Below are positions 23,084-33,233 of a stretch of 64,000 bases of DNA, in pieces. Location: the NCBI RefSeq assembly GCF_028583425.1, contig NC_072790.1, positions 16,212,552-16,276,551 of the forward strand, given 5' to 3'. Below the pieces are notes generated by a model. It had not been told where the DNA came from, searched no databases, and saw nothing but the letters and a program-made list of their open reading frames with translations. The position numbers and the translations under genes were made by a program. Source of the stretch: Eublepharis macularius (Eukaryota > Chordata > Lepidosauria > Squamata > Eublepharidae). Each line of letters starts with the position of its first letter. Within the stretch, counting starts at the first letter, position 1.

Positions 23084-24071
23084 CTCATAAGTATGAGTTG
23101 TGCACCACTTATGGGGAGTCAAAGAAGTAGGCTGTGAAGATCCCACACATTCGTGTGTTTTGTAATTGTCTTAGGGAAGAAGGGATGACAAGAACATCAG
23201 AGTTCCCCCTTCTACAATAAAACAGACAGAAGGACTCAGAGGACACCATATAGAGAGAGCTGAGCTCTGACTGCTTCCTCTTTTGTGCATGAAATATAGA
23301 AGATGTCACCTTTCCCCGGCTGTCAAATGCAGCCCTTGTTCATAAGTATGTGAATCACATTTATGTCAAGCCTATGTCATACGGCAACAGCTTTGGCAAA
23401 GCTCACCACAGCTGGAAACCTGCTTCAAGCCTTTCTCTTCACCACAAGACCTCCCCCCATGCTATGACAGGCTTTCATGTTCTTCTACATGCCGTAGGAA
23501 TCATTTGCCTGTCTGTTTTTCTTGTGTTCACATGTGGTTGCTTGAACCTGTTCCATCAAAATTCCCCTGCCAGAGTCTCTCCCCTCAGATAATACAATGA
23601 AATGTACCGGTGAAAGTAATTCTAACCATTCATTATCTTTCGTTTTGAGGTAGGACCCAAGCCCACTATATCCTTTTTCACGCTTTTCGCTTTGGGATCT
23701 CTAATTCAGCTGAAAGATGTTTGGAAAATCATTTTGCCAGCCAGCTTCTTCTGGCAAAACATCTGAGAGGACTCGAGAATGAATGTTAATCCTTCTTCCA
23801 AGGTCACGTTGGGCCTTGTCCTCTCATCAGCTCCTTAGACTCTCCTCTGTTCAGACAGTAGCTGAGGTAGAATTATCATGGAGATAGTCAGGGATGCTAA
23901 CCAAAATTACCAAGACCTCGTGCAGCTTGTAATAAATATCCCACAATAAAATGACACAGATTTTTTTTTAACTGGACCTGTTTTGCTAGTATAAAAACAT
24001 TGGCATGTATCCAACATTAGGCTGAAGGAAAATCTTCTTCCAGTTTAAGGGGCTCTTCCATTGGAGGAAAA
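23084..24071. other. intergenic, no recognised feature
   Basis: Single-copy-looking DNA. No gene or repeat identified. Confidence 0.45.
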
Positions 24072-24255
24072 TAGAAAAGAGTCCAGTAGCACCTTTAAGA
24101 CTAACCAACTTTACTGTACCATAAGCTTTCGAGAACCACAGCTCTCTTCATCAGATGCATCTGATGAAGAGAACTGTGATTCTTGAAAGCTTGTGCTATA
24201 GTAAAGTTGGTTAGTATTAAAGGTGCTACTGGACTTTTTTCTATAATGTGTACAG
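24072..24255. mobile_element. inverted-repeat interspersed element ('agtagcaccttta' type)
   Basis: 'gagtccagtagcacctttaagactaaccaactttactgtacc' at the left is mirrored by 'agtaaagttggttagtattaaaggtgctactggac' at the right, with 'ttcatcagatgcatctgatgaa' at the centre, itself a perfect palindrome. Confidence 0.85.
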
Positions 24256-24365
24256 ATAACTTTCGAGAACCACAGTTCTCTTCCATTGGAGGGGGACAGA
24301 ATTACATTTGGAGGAAGACTCTTTAGACTGGAGGAAGGCGTCAAGCTTTGCTCAGGGGAGTGTTT

Positions 24366-24650
24366 ATAATTTTATTTATTTATGGTGGGGGGATTTTGTG
24401 CTACCTCTCCAGACCCCTGCTCAAGGTGACTTACATCTAAGATAATAAAAAGAGCCATTAAAACACAACCATTTTTTTTAAAAAGAGGCCATTAAAATAA
24501 CCCAGGGCATAACAACAGCATAGAATACACAGTGAGAAACCTAAAACAATGTAGATAAGATGATCCTTGGACCAGATGCAGACACAAAAAAGCTAAAAGA
24601 CAAAAAAAAAAATCCCTCAGTTAGTAGTCTGGTTAAAAAGGAAAGAAGGG
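24366..24650 (-). mobile_element. LINE 3' end, antisense
   Basis: Begins with a (TTTA) tail and 'ctacctctccagacccctgctcaaggtgactta', then A-rich LINE UTR. The same arrangement occurs at 44466-44830. Confidence 0.6.
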
Positions 24651-24897
24651 AAGGTGGCATGGATAAATATCCCAGGATTCAGTCATCTCTTGATGGGGAT
24701 TTACTGGCATAACAATTTAGCAGATAGGTTTTGGGAACATGTGGCATGTAGAATGAGTTCTTTAGTTCAAGAATTGTTATTTTTTAAAATCGGATCTTTG
24801 TTCACTTATCAGTGCTGGGTACTGTGTTATTAATGCTGGATGGTTTGATTACGATCCTCAGTCCGTGATTATTATATTACTCCTGCATTATAACATA

Positions 24898-25010
24898 TTT
24901 ATTTATTTATTCATTCATTTATTTATTTAATTCGATTTATATTCTGCCCTCCCCGCATCAGCAGGCTCAGGGCGGAGAGAAGGCAGCATAATATAGGGCA
25001 GGCTGCAATC
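24898..25010 (-). mobile_element. LINE 3' end, antisense
   Basis: (TTTA)n tail followed by 'ttcgatttatattctgccctccccgcatcagcaggctcagggcgg', the reverse complement of the common squamate LINE terminus. Confidence 0.7.
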
Positions 25011-25068
25011 AGCCCTTGTCCGGGTTTTCCCTGACACGGGGCTGAGTTGGGGGTGAAGTGCCCCTGGG

Positions 25069-25280
25069 CTTAGATTTGGATTGCCAGGGCAACAGAAGTT
25101 CAGACAGAGTTCAGAAAGTCCATGCCTACCGTTGCCAAGGGAATTGATTGAAAGGCGCCAGATTCTCTGGGTTGACAAACGGCTGATGAACATCACGAAC
25201 AGGGCTTGGAACGAACACATGTTTGTCGGGAACAGGACCTCACAAACAGCTTGCTCGCAAACAGCAAGCAGGATCATGAA
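25069..25280 (+). mobile_element. right-hand part of a relative of the 747-bp hAT-like element
   Basis: 'gttcagacagagttcag', 'ccgttgccaaggg', 'gattgaaaggcgccagattct', 'ttgacaaacggctg' and 'gacctcacaaacagcttgctcg' parallel 14456-14620 of the 747-bp element in the same order. It is diverged and its right terminus is not intact. It joins directly to an L2-type LINE. Confidence 0.7.
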
Positions 25281-25950
25281 CATCACTCCTATCCTACAGT
25301 CGCTCCATTGGCTACCTGTCAAGTTGCCGTGCTCAATTCAAGGTATTGGTTATTACGTACAAAGCTCTTCACGGCCTTGGCCCAACATACCTACGGGACT
25401 ACCTCCCTCCCTATGTCCCTCCACGGCAGCTTCACTTATCTGAACAGGGTGTCTTGCAGGTGCCAGCCTGTACATGGGAGAAATCAACAGCAGCCCACAG
25501 ACAGGCTTTCTCTGTGGTGGGCGCTACCCTGTGGAACGGCCTGCCTGAGGAGGTCAGGAGAGCCCCCACTCTCCTGGCTTTCCTCAAACGATGCAAAACT
25601 GAATTATTCAAAAAGGCTTTTTACTCAGAGAGGAGAGCTGTGTTGTAGAGAGGTAGTCTCAGATGAGTTAATGAGTTAGGGACCACAGACTTCACCACTA
25701 TGTTGCCTTGCATATTATCTGTTGCTTTGAATATATACTCCTATATACTACCTGTGCTTCATGTTATTGAATGTCAATCCTAGAATTGATTATGTTCTGT
25801 TTCAGCAATTCTTCAACTCTGTATTGGATTCTTGCTAATACTATTTCTTTGTAAAATCCCATGACATTGTTTATGGAAATGTCCTTGATACTGATTGTAC
25901 TAATCTCACACTATGTAAGTCTCAGAGAGACAGGCGGACTATAAATGACA

Positions 25951-25955
<5 letters not shown>
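25281..25955 (+). mobile_element. L2-type LINE C-terminus and 3' UTR
   Basis: Best-preserved LINE coding piece in the window. The frame starting at 25346 reads 'VITYKALHGLGPTYLRDYL', 'EQGVLQVPACTWEKSTAAHR', 'TLWNGLPEEVRRAPTLLAFL' and 'KTELFKKAF', the conserved tail of L2/CR1-clade reverse-transcriptase proteins. One frameshift separates it from the upstream frame. The 3' UTR ends 'aggcggactataaatgac' followed by (AAAT)n. Confidence 0.88.
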
Positions 25956-26045
<90 letters not shown>

Positions 26046-26047
26046 AT
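25950..26047. repeat. (AAAT)n microsatellite seeded by a LINE tail
   Basis: About 24 AAAT units directly after the LINE 3' terminus. Confidence 0.97.
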
Positions 26048-26960
26048 TGAATCAATCCATCTCATTTTGGGTCATCCTCTTTTCCTGTTGCCTTCCACCT
26101 TTACTAGCATCATTGTCTTTTCCAGAGAGTCTTGTCTTCTCGTGATGTGACCAAAGTACAATAGCCTCAATTTAGTCATTTTAGCGTCTAGGGAGAATTC
26201 AGGCTCGATTTGATCGAGAACCCACTTATTGGTCTTTTTGGCTGTATCCGCAAAACTCTCCTCCAGCACCACATTTCAAATGGGTCACCTTTCTTCCGGT
26301 CAGCTTTCATTGTCCAATTTTCACACCTATATATAGTAATGGGCAATACCACAGTATGAATTATTTTGATCTTGGTCCCAGGAACTCATCCTTACACTTA
26401 AGGGTCTTTTTTAGTTCCTTCACAGTTTCCCTTCCCATTCTCAATCTTCTTTTCCTTCCTTGGTTGCAGTCTCCATTTTGGCTGATGATTGAGTCAAAGA
26501 ATAAAAAATCTTTAACAGTTTCAGTTCCTTCATTGTCAGCCTTAAAATTATGTAATTCCTCAGTAGTCATTACTTTTGTCTTCTTGATGTTCCACTGTAG
26601 TCCTGCTTTGGTGCTCTCTCCTTTAACCTTCATCAGTAGCAGTTCCAAGTCTTCCCTATTTTCTGCCTATTTTCTCAGATCTCTCAATCTCTCGAATTGT
26701 TAGTGTTCTTTCCATCCATTTTCATTCACTTTCATCTCTAAATCTAATCTAGCTTTCCTTATGATACATTCTGCATATCATTTGAACAGATAGGAAGATA
26801 AAATACATCCTTGTCTGACATCTTTGCCAACTGGAAACCATTCCGTTCCTTCATGTTCTGACAACAGCTTCTCGTCCAGATTTCAGGTTGTACATCAAAG
26901 CGATCAGATGTTGCAGCACGCCTATGTATAATACATGCACATATATGAATAATGTTGTCT
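26048..26960 (-). mobile_element. RTE/Bov-B-type LINE fragment
   Basis: Minus-strand frames read 'ARLDLEMKVNEN'-like sequence, 'LLMKVKGESTKAGLQWNIKK', 'ETVKDFLFFDSIISQNGDC', 'RRLRMGRETVKELKKTLK' and, after a frameshift, 'NKWVLDQIEPEFSLDAKMTK', 'LLYFGHITRRQDSLEKTMML'. This block order is that of RTE/Bov-B reverse-transcriptase C-termini. Several frameshifts are present. Bov-B elements are typical of squamates, which supports the host placement. Confidence 0.88.
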
Positions 26961-27359
26961 TGTCTGGAGTGTTCTTAATTATATATTGGGCTTTTTTCAC
27001 ATGTGACTTGGGGGACACTCAGTAATAATGTTACATACGTGGCGGGCAGTAACGCTTGTATTCTGAGCAGAATGTGCTCTGGATTTCCCTGTTTTTTAAT
27101 GCAGGGTTCTGTTGTTATTTTATATCTGAGGATATAGGGTTTCATCCTGCACCCTGCTCGGATGCTGATGGCATCTTTCTCCAGCACAAGAAGCTTTCCC
27201 CAGATACAAGAGGCTCTTCCTCTGGCAGAAAATTTTCTTACATCAGAGGCAGACCAGATAGCCATTGACCGCTGAGCACAGTGGGAAGATACGATCAATC
27301 ATGTTTATAGTTGTACTATGTTTTATGAAGCTGGGTTATAACAACAATAACAATAATTA
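26961..27359. other. intergenic, no recognised feature
   Basis: No gene or family recognised. Confidence 0.4.
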
Positions 27360-27585
27360 TCACTGTGCTTATGTACTGCTCTTCTAGACAGATTAGTGCC
27401 CCCTCAGAGCGGCAAACAAAGTTAATATTATTATCCCCACAATATCATTATGGAGCTGGGCTGAGAGGAATGGCTTACCTGAGGCCACCTGTTGAGCTCA
27501 TGGTGGTCATGGGAGTGGAACCAGCAGAGTGCTGGCTCAGAGCCCAGCCGCTTAACCACTATGCTACCATTACATTTAAGAGCCT
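27360..27585 (-). mobile_element. tRNA-derived SINE, antisense
   Basis: 'ttatccccacaatatcattatggagctgggctgagagg...' through '...ggtggtcatgggagtggaaccagc...ccgcttaaccactatgctacca'. The last part is the reverse complement of a 'tggtagcatagtggttaag' tRNA-like A-box region. Diverged. Confidence 0.65.
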
Positions 27586-28520
27586 GGGCTTTCTTTAGAA
27601 TACAAAGCAGTTTATAAATTATATAATTAAGTTGTCATAAAGTTTCATTTGGCCATTGCAGATAGAACTAAACCCAATGAAGGGTAAGCCAGGCTACAGG
27701 CCACAACAGCCTTGGTAAAGGCTTGTATTCCACAGCCCTGGGTCAGAGATCCTAGGTACAAACAAACCTGGAACCAGACTGCCCTTTTAATGTCTTCTCC
27801 TGGCATGCATGCTAAGCAGGCTTTAGGATCCCCTACCCTCATGCCCCTCTCTAGTCCCCTGTTCTGGCCAAGGGTGTATTCCCACATCCTGACTAGTACC
27901 TCCCAGGCTAGCCACCCTATTCTCAGTCACCCCATGGCACAACCAGACTGTCACAAATGGTTTCCTTCTCTTCTTTCCTGGCTCCGCGGCTAGGAAGGAC
28001 ACTGTTTAGTTGTGGCAGGCATCTGAGTGGGCAGTGGGGTCATCCCAACCTAGTCATTCTGAATTTTTTGGCATAGAAGGGTCAGTAGGCACCCCACACA
28101 CTCACACAACTAGTTATATCGCTGTGAAAAGCTTCTCTTCCCATCTGCGTTCATTGGACGGGTGTCCAATGTTTTCTAGAAACCTACCCACACAAGAATG
28201 AAGGACACATTACTCAGTCGACTTCTCCGCCAGCAAAATGAACAAGGAGAATGTTAGCAGAAGCAGCAGTGGCAATCTAATGAGCTGGATACAAGAGTGG
28301 AAGTGGAAACGTACTTGGTGCTGTTCTGCTTGCAGGAGCAGCAACACAATGGCAACAGTGCGTGTGGAACAACGGACAGTCCACCTGGTTTCACTTAAGC
28401 TGATTTCAAAACAGACCCAAACCTTGCACTACTTCTTGCACATGTGAAAAATATAGTGGGGATACAGTCACTTAGCATATACAGAAGGTGAGAGGTATAA
28501 TCTGATTGTTCAGTCTGATT
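27586..28520. other. intergenic, no recognised feature
   Basis: Single-copy-looking DNA. Short frames on both strands have no recognisable domain. Confidence 0.45.
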
Positions 28521-28521
28521 G

Positions 28522-28745
28522 CCAGTTTGGTGTAGGGGTTAAGAGCAGCAGGACTCTAATCTGGAGAACTGGGTTTGATTCCCCACTCCACTTGTAGCCA
28601 GCTGGGTGACTTTAGGTCAGTCATGGCTCCCTCAGAACTCTCTCAGCCCCACCTACCCCACAGGGTGATTGTTGTGAGGAGAAGAAGGGAAGGTGATTGT
28701 AAACTGCTCTGAAGGGCGGGGTATAAAACCAACTCCTCCTCCTCT
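28522..28745 (+). mobile_element. tRNA-derived SINE, near complete
   Basis: Head: 'tggtgtaggggttaagagc' (A-box region) and 'ggtttgattcc' at 28572-28582 (B box). Body: 'agccagctgggtgactttaggtcagtcatgg' and 'ggtgattgttgtgaggag'. The tail 'gtaaactgctctgaagggcggggtataaa' is borrowed from a LINE 3' end. Not a tRNA gene: there is no cloverleaf 3' half. Confidence 0.85.
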
Positions 28746-29510
28746 TTTTTCTTTTTGGCGGGGCAATGTGGGAATCTCAGTGCTTAGATACTCACTTGCC
28801 ATACACTTCTTATCATGAACACGCGTTCTTAGATGAGCTCTCTCTTGCCTAGGAATGGGATGAAAGGCTTTCATCAAAGCAAATTTATCAGTTTCATTGT
28901 ACTCTCACCACATTGCAGAGGACAAGCATCTACCCACCGTGGTCTCCGCTGGCCAGAGAGTTTGGTGCCTAAACCTGAATATCAGGTTAGAGATTATTTT
29001 CAGTTCCAAGTTATTTTGAGCACATTTTCTATACTCCATTCAGCAATTCAAAAAGATAGCTCTGAGGAGAATTTGGGTGCTTAATGCCATTAAACCCTTT
29101 AATGATTTAATGGTTTGTTCTCCGATTGATGTGTGGAGGATTTATGTGATTATCTCCCATTAACAGTAATGGGAATAGAATGCATAAATCCCCAACAGTG
29201 TGATAGCATAGGAGGCCTGTGTGTGTGTCTGGGTCTGTGTGTGTTTTAATAAAAGTGTTGGTTGCCAGGTCAGCTGTATTAATTCAAAAACATTTACAAT
29301 TTTCTTTAGCCACAGTCTTACGTTTGACACTGCTGGCTAATCTATGGCTCATAAAGCCAAAGTTCATTAGGAGAAGGGGAAGAAATTATAATAGAGCTGT
29401 CAGCCAGAAGTGCTACCAAAGGCGACCCCCTCCAGGACACTGTACACGCTTCTTGACAAGAGTACCAGGTTCTGTATTAGAGTCATTCTCAAAGAGTGGT
29501 TCCTTCCATC
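28746..29510. other. intergenic, no recognised feature
   Basis: Short GT-rich run at 29215-29245. Nothing else recognised. Confidence 0.45.
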
Positions 29511-29636
29511 CAGGGCTTTTTTTCAGCTGGAACGCGGGGGAACGGAGTTCCGGAACCTCTTGAAAATGGTCACATGGCTGGTGGCCCCGCCCCCTGATCT
29601 CCAGACAGAGGGGTGTCTAGAGGGGAGTTTAGATTA
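29511..29636 (-). mobile_element. MITE-A copy 7, one half only
   Basis: It begins 'cagggctttttttcagctgg' and proceeds normally to 'gatctccagacagagggg', then breaks off after 'tctagaggggagtttagatta'. The other half and second terminus are missing. Confidence 0.88.
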
Positions 29637-30357
29637 GAGCTATTGCTGCAGACACTAGTTCAGAGGCGAGGGGACAATTTTTGCTCTTGTCTCGGAAGAT
29701 ATTCTGAGCAATCCTGGTATGAGCAAAAGGGTCAAGGCAAAGAAACGTTTTCTATGATCCTTCCTCAACCTGTTCTGCAGTAGTTAACAGGAGACACAAA
29801 GTGTCAATGAATTTTACATAATTTACATAATTTGCAAACATTTGGCATAATATGTATATTAGGTTTCCCAGTTTGGGGGAATTTGACTGTGGCAACCCTA
29901 AGCAACATTAGGAAAATGGGGTGGTGCGGGGGGAGCCCTTCTCTTCCTACACCATTTCCCTTTCTCTTCACTGGCCTTTTTAAAAAAAAATAAAGTTGCG
30001 AAAACTGGTCATGGATCTTTAACGTGTCCACAGCAGGAGGAAATCCACATACAAAAAGAAACAAAACTCTGGAATGGAGAGAAGTAGCTTGACAAGAGAA
30101 GGCCAGATTAAAATCCTTCTCCCAGAAAGAGTAGGTTTCCACATGGAGTTAATTTTCTTCTTCTTTTCAATTAATGTGCCAATAGAAGTTTTCAAGTAGG
30201 AGGTTTTTGCTGCTTTTTTGCATGAACAGAAAGAGAGAACTTAGATTGTCTCTTTTAGCCTTAGTGGAAATGGAAGTTCCTCACAGTCAACTTTGCTGAG
30301 CTGGACTGCTATTTTGTGCACCTCCTATGGATTTCAGAGACAGATCATAGATTTCAA
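29637..30357. other. intergenic, no recognised feature
   Basis: AT-rich DNA containing a short duplication 'aatttacataatttacataattt' near 29812-29832. Confidence 0.45.
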
Positions 30358-30701
30358 CAGGACTTTTTTTCAGCTGGAACAGTGGAACGGAGTTCCAGCA
30401 TCTCTTGAAAATGGTCACATGGCCAGTGGCCCCGCCCCCTGATCTCCAGACAGAGGGGAGTTTAGATGGCCCTCTGCGCCAGCGGCGCAGAGGGCCATCT
30501 AAACTCCCCTCTGTCTGGAGATCAGGGGGCGGGGCCACCGGCCATGTGTCCCTTTTCACCAAAGGTGATTTAAACTTTTAAAAACTCCCCCCTTGTTCCA
30601 GCTGACCCAAAGTGACGTCATTGTATGGTCCTGGGAGCACGCGCACCCCTTGTGTTGGCAACTGAGTTCCACCACCTCTTTTCCCAGAAAAAAAAGCCCT
30701 G
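30358..30701 (-). mobile_element. MITE-A copy 8, long form, perfect 8-bp target duplication
   Basis: 344 bp. The flanks are gatttcaa at 30350-30357 and gatttcaa at 30702-30709. The inner hairpin is nearly perfect around 'ctctgcgcc-agc-ggcgcagag'. Between the hairpin and the second terminus lies an extra segment of about 100 bp (30555-30660) shared with the copy at 37782; it contains a perfect TGACGTCA at 30613-30620. Confidence 0.95.
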
Positions 30702-31050
30702 GATTTCAACAAAACTAACTGTCAATGAAGCATGAAAACAATCATAACCTTGGAGTCTAATTCTAGTTTACTCAGAAGAGATCCAAGCTTCCTCAGAAGG
30801 AAATCTTATCTATTTAAATGGGATGAATTTCCAAGTAAGTGTGCTTCTGTCAGCATACCAAATATCTCCAAACATGTTGTGATTTTGTTGAATCTAAAAG
30901 TTTCTCTACATCATTAAGAAACAGACTACAAAAATAGATTGGGACCATAAAGTCAGACAGATAACCGAACCAAGTGACAGCCATACAGGTGCCTGAAACA
31001 TCCGCTCTGCAACGCCGTCCAATTTGTAAGGGCCAAACTAGACGTGACAG
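30702..31050. other. intergenic, no recognised feature
   Basis: No gene or family recognised. 'gggccaaactagacgtgac' at 31030-31048 may belong to a repeat next to MITE-F. Confidence 0.35.
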
Positions 31051-31894
31051 TGGCCGTCGTCACACGGGCATCTGTTCCGTTAAATTTACAGCATATAGCG
31101 TCATCGCTGATATCGGCACAGTAACGTTTCTTTGGGTCACCTCGCGTTTCTTCGTGCTCCCAGCTGTCCACACCTAAGCGCTCTAATCCGGTCTCTCTAA
31201 TGGGCGCAGAAGCAGCTCCTCCCCCATTTTTTAAAAAAAAATTTGGCGTTTAACTCAGATATAACGGAATAACATTCGCGTCTTAATCTACTGCTGTTTC
31301 CTGAATAATCTGAAATCCATGTGCACAACTGAAGTTGTTGTCAGCTGGATGAGGCTGCAGTCTTCCGCGCCTAAGATCCTCTCGGTAACGCAAAACTGAA
31401 AGCGGAAGTCGGATAGAACGGTTGCGGAGTTTAAAATTTTCCCGCACAAAAAAAATAAAGGCATTATATCGATATAACATCGTAATTTAAAAAAACAACG
31501 GAAAATGACTGAACACGGCCATTTTTAGCGAGGTGTGGTTTTGGGTTAAAATAAAAATTTCTCTAATGGCAATTCAGTCATTTTTACTTGTTTTCTTCAG
31601 CAGAAAATTTTCATTGTGTGATGTCGTTATAGCAATATAAGGACATTATTACAAAAAAAAGGGGAGTCGCGGGAGAAATGGATTCTGGGATTGAGGAGAG
31701 AAAAAAAGGGTGGGCCTATGGTGTGGCGAGGTGAAAAACATCGATGTGAGGCATTCACACTGAGGCGCAAAATATTGCGACTATCAAGCACAAAGCAGAA
31801 GAGAGAAAATCACATCAGTGTTGGAATAAGGTGGGTGTTTGCCGGGAAATTGCGCCATTTTCGCGCTAAATAGAAGCCCGTGTGACAACGGCCA
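31051..31894. mobile_element. MITE-F: about 844-bp non-autonomous DNA transposon
   Basis: The left end 'tggccgtcgtcacacgggc' (31051) and the reverse complement of the right end 'gcccgtgtgacaacggcca' (31894) match at 18 of 19 positions. The interior is AT-rich, with homopolymer runs and no transposase-like frame. No convincing target duplication was found, so the superfamily is undetermined. Confidence 0.8.
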
Positions 31895-32395
31895 GGGTTC
31901 GAGTGGCCACCACAGGAATGCAGCTGCCATATTAAGAGGATTTTAAAATGTTGCAGTCCTGATAGGGCCCACCATGCCAGGCAAGGGGTGGGAACAAGAA
32001 CACCTCAGCCTGCTGTGCTGTGGTGGGCCCAGTCCGGAGACGGCTGCCTTTTTAAATCGCCTTCGGATGGCAGTGGGGGCCACGAGGATGCCGTCACATC
32101 AGCCCTTCGTCTCTTTCCTCAGCCTTGCCATTTTCACCCCGCATTTTCCCCTGAAATAAAACAAATAGGCACTTGTGTGTGTGTTTTTAAAAACTCTTTA
32201 TTTATATAACTTTTTTTGTCAACATTCGTATACAAGAAACTAATTCATCTTCTTATTATATACATATCAAAATTGTCATGGAAAGAGTTGTTTAACAAAA
32301 TGTAATATCAATGGCAATGCTTGATCCACTGCACTCTTGGGAAACGATTACGGCAACACTAAATAACTATGAATATGTGTGTGTTTTCACTATAT
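31895..32395. other. intergenic, no recognised feature
   Basis: A 61- to 73-codon overlapping pair of frames near 31974-32209 is not recognisable. Nothing else identified. Confidence 0.4.
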
Positions 32396-32830
32396 ATTTA
32401 TTTATTTTATTTGACTTATACCCTGCCCTTCCCACAAGCACACTCAGGGCGACTTCCAAGAAAATATGCTGTTAAAATACAATAAAATATTATTGCAAAT
32501 AGCATAAAATCCAATATTAACCCACACTGATCCAAATAGCATAAAAAATCCAGGCACCACCGAAAAAAATCAGGCTACTGTAAAATCGCTGTAAACCATG
32601 GGCACCGCCATAATGTCAGTCCAGGGCGGCTGCAAAAGGAGGGCATGGCAGTCAGAAGAGGGGACAAAATGCTGGCCCCTAGTCAAAGGTCCAGTGGAAA
32701 ATCTCCATCTTGCAGGCCCTCCAAACTGTAAAAGATCCCGCTGGGCCCGAATCTCCATTGGGAGATCGTTCCACCAGGCCGGGGCCGGGGCAGAAAAGGC
32801 CGTATCAGGGTAAAATGCACCTTCAAGGCA
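32396..32830 (-). mobile_element. CR1/L2-type LINE 3' end, antisense
   Basis: On the plus strand it starts with a (TTTA) tail and 'gacttataccctgcccttcccacaagcacactcagggcg'. On the minus strand the frame at the 5' side encodes 'FSAPAPAWWNDLPMEIRAQR', matching the 'AWWN-LP' C-terminal signature of the LINE at 8515. Decayed. Confidence 0.75.
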
Positions 32831-32973
32831 TGGATTTAAACTACAAAAATAGAATGGAGGGGAAAGATATAAAAGCCATCCCTTGGTTACATGTGCCCCC
32901 CAAAATGCAATACCTTCGGCTGAAACAGAACAGCAAGACATGTTTATCGCCTGAAAATGACTGTGATTGTACC

Positions 32974-33233
32974 CAGGGCTTTTTTCAGCTGGAACGCGGG
33001 GAAACGGAGTTCCGGAACCTCTTGAAAATGGTCACATGGCTGGTGGCCCCGCCCCCTGATCTCCAGACAGAGGGGAGTTGAGATTGCCCTCCGCGCCGCT
33101 CCAGCAGCACGGAGGGCAATCTCAACTCCCTTCCGTCTGGAGATCAGGGGGTGGGGCCACCAGCCATGTGACCATTTTCTCTGAGGGCAACCCACTGAGT
33201 TCCACCACCTCTTTTCCCAGAAAAAAAGCCCTG
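32974..33233 (-). mobile_element. MITE-A copy 9, perfect 8-bp target duplication
   Basis: 260 bp, full length. The flanks are attgtacc at 32966-32973 and attgtacc at 33234-33241. Orientation is opposite to copies 1-3. The central hairpin is intact. Confidence 0.96.
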
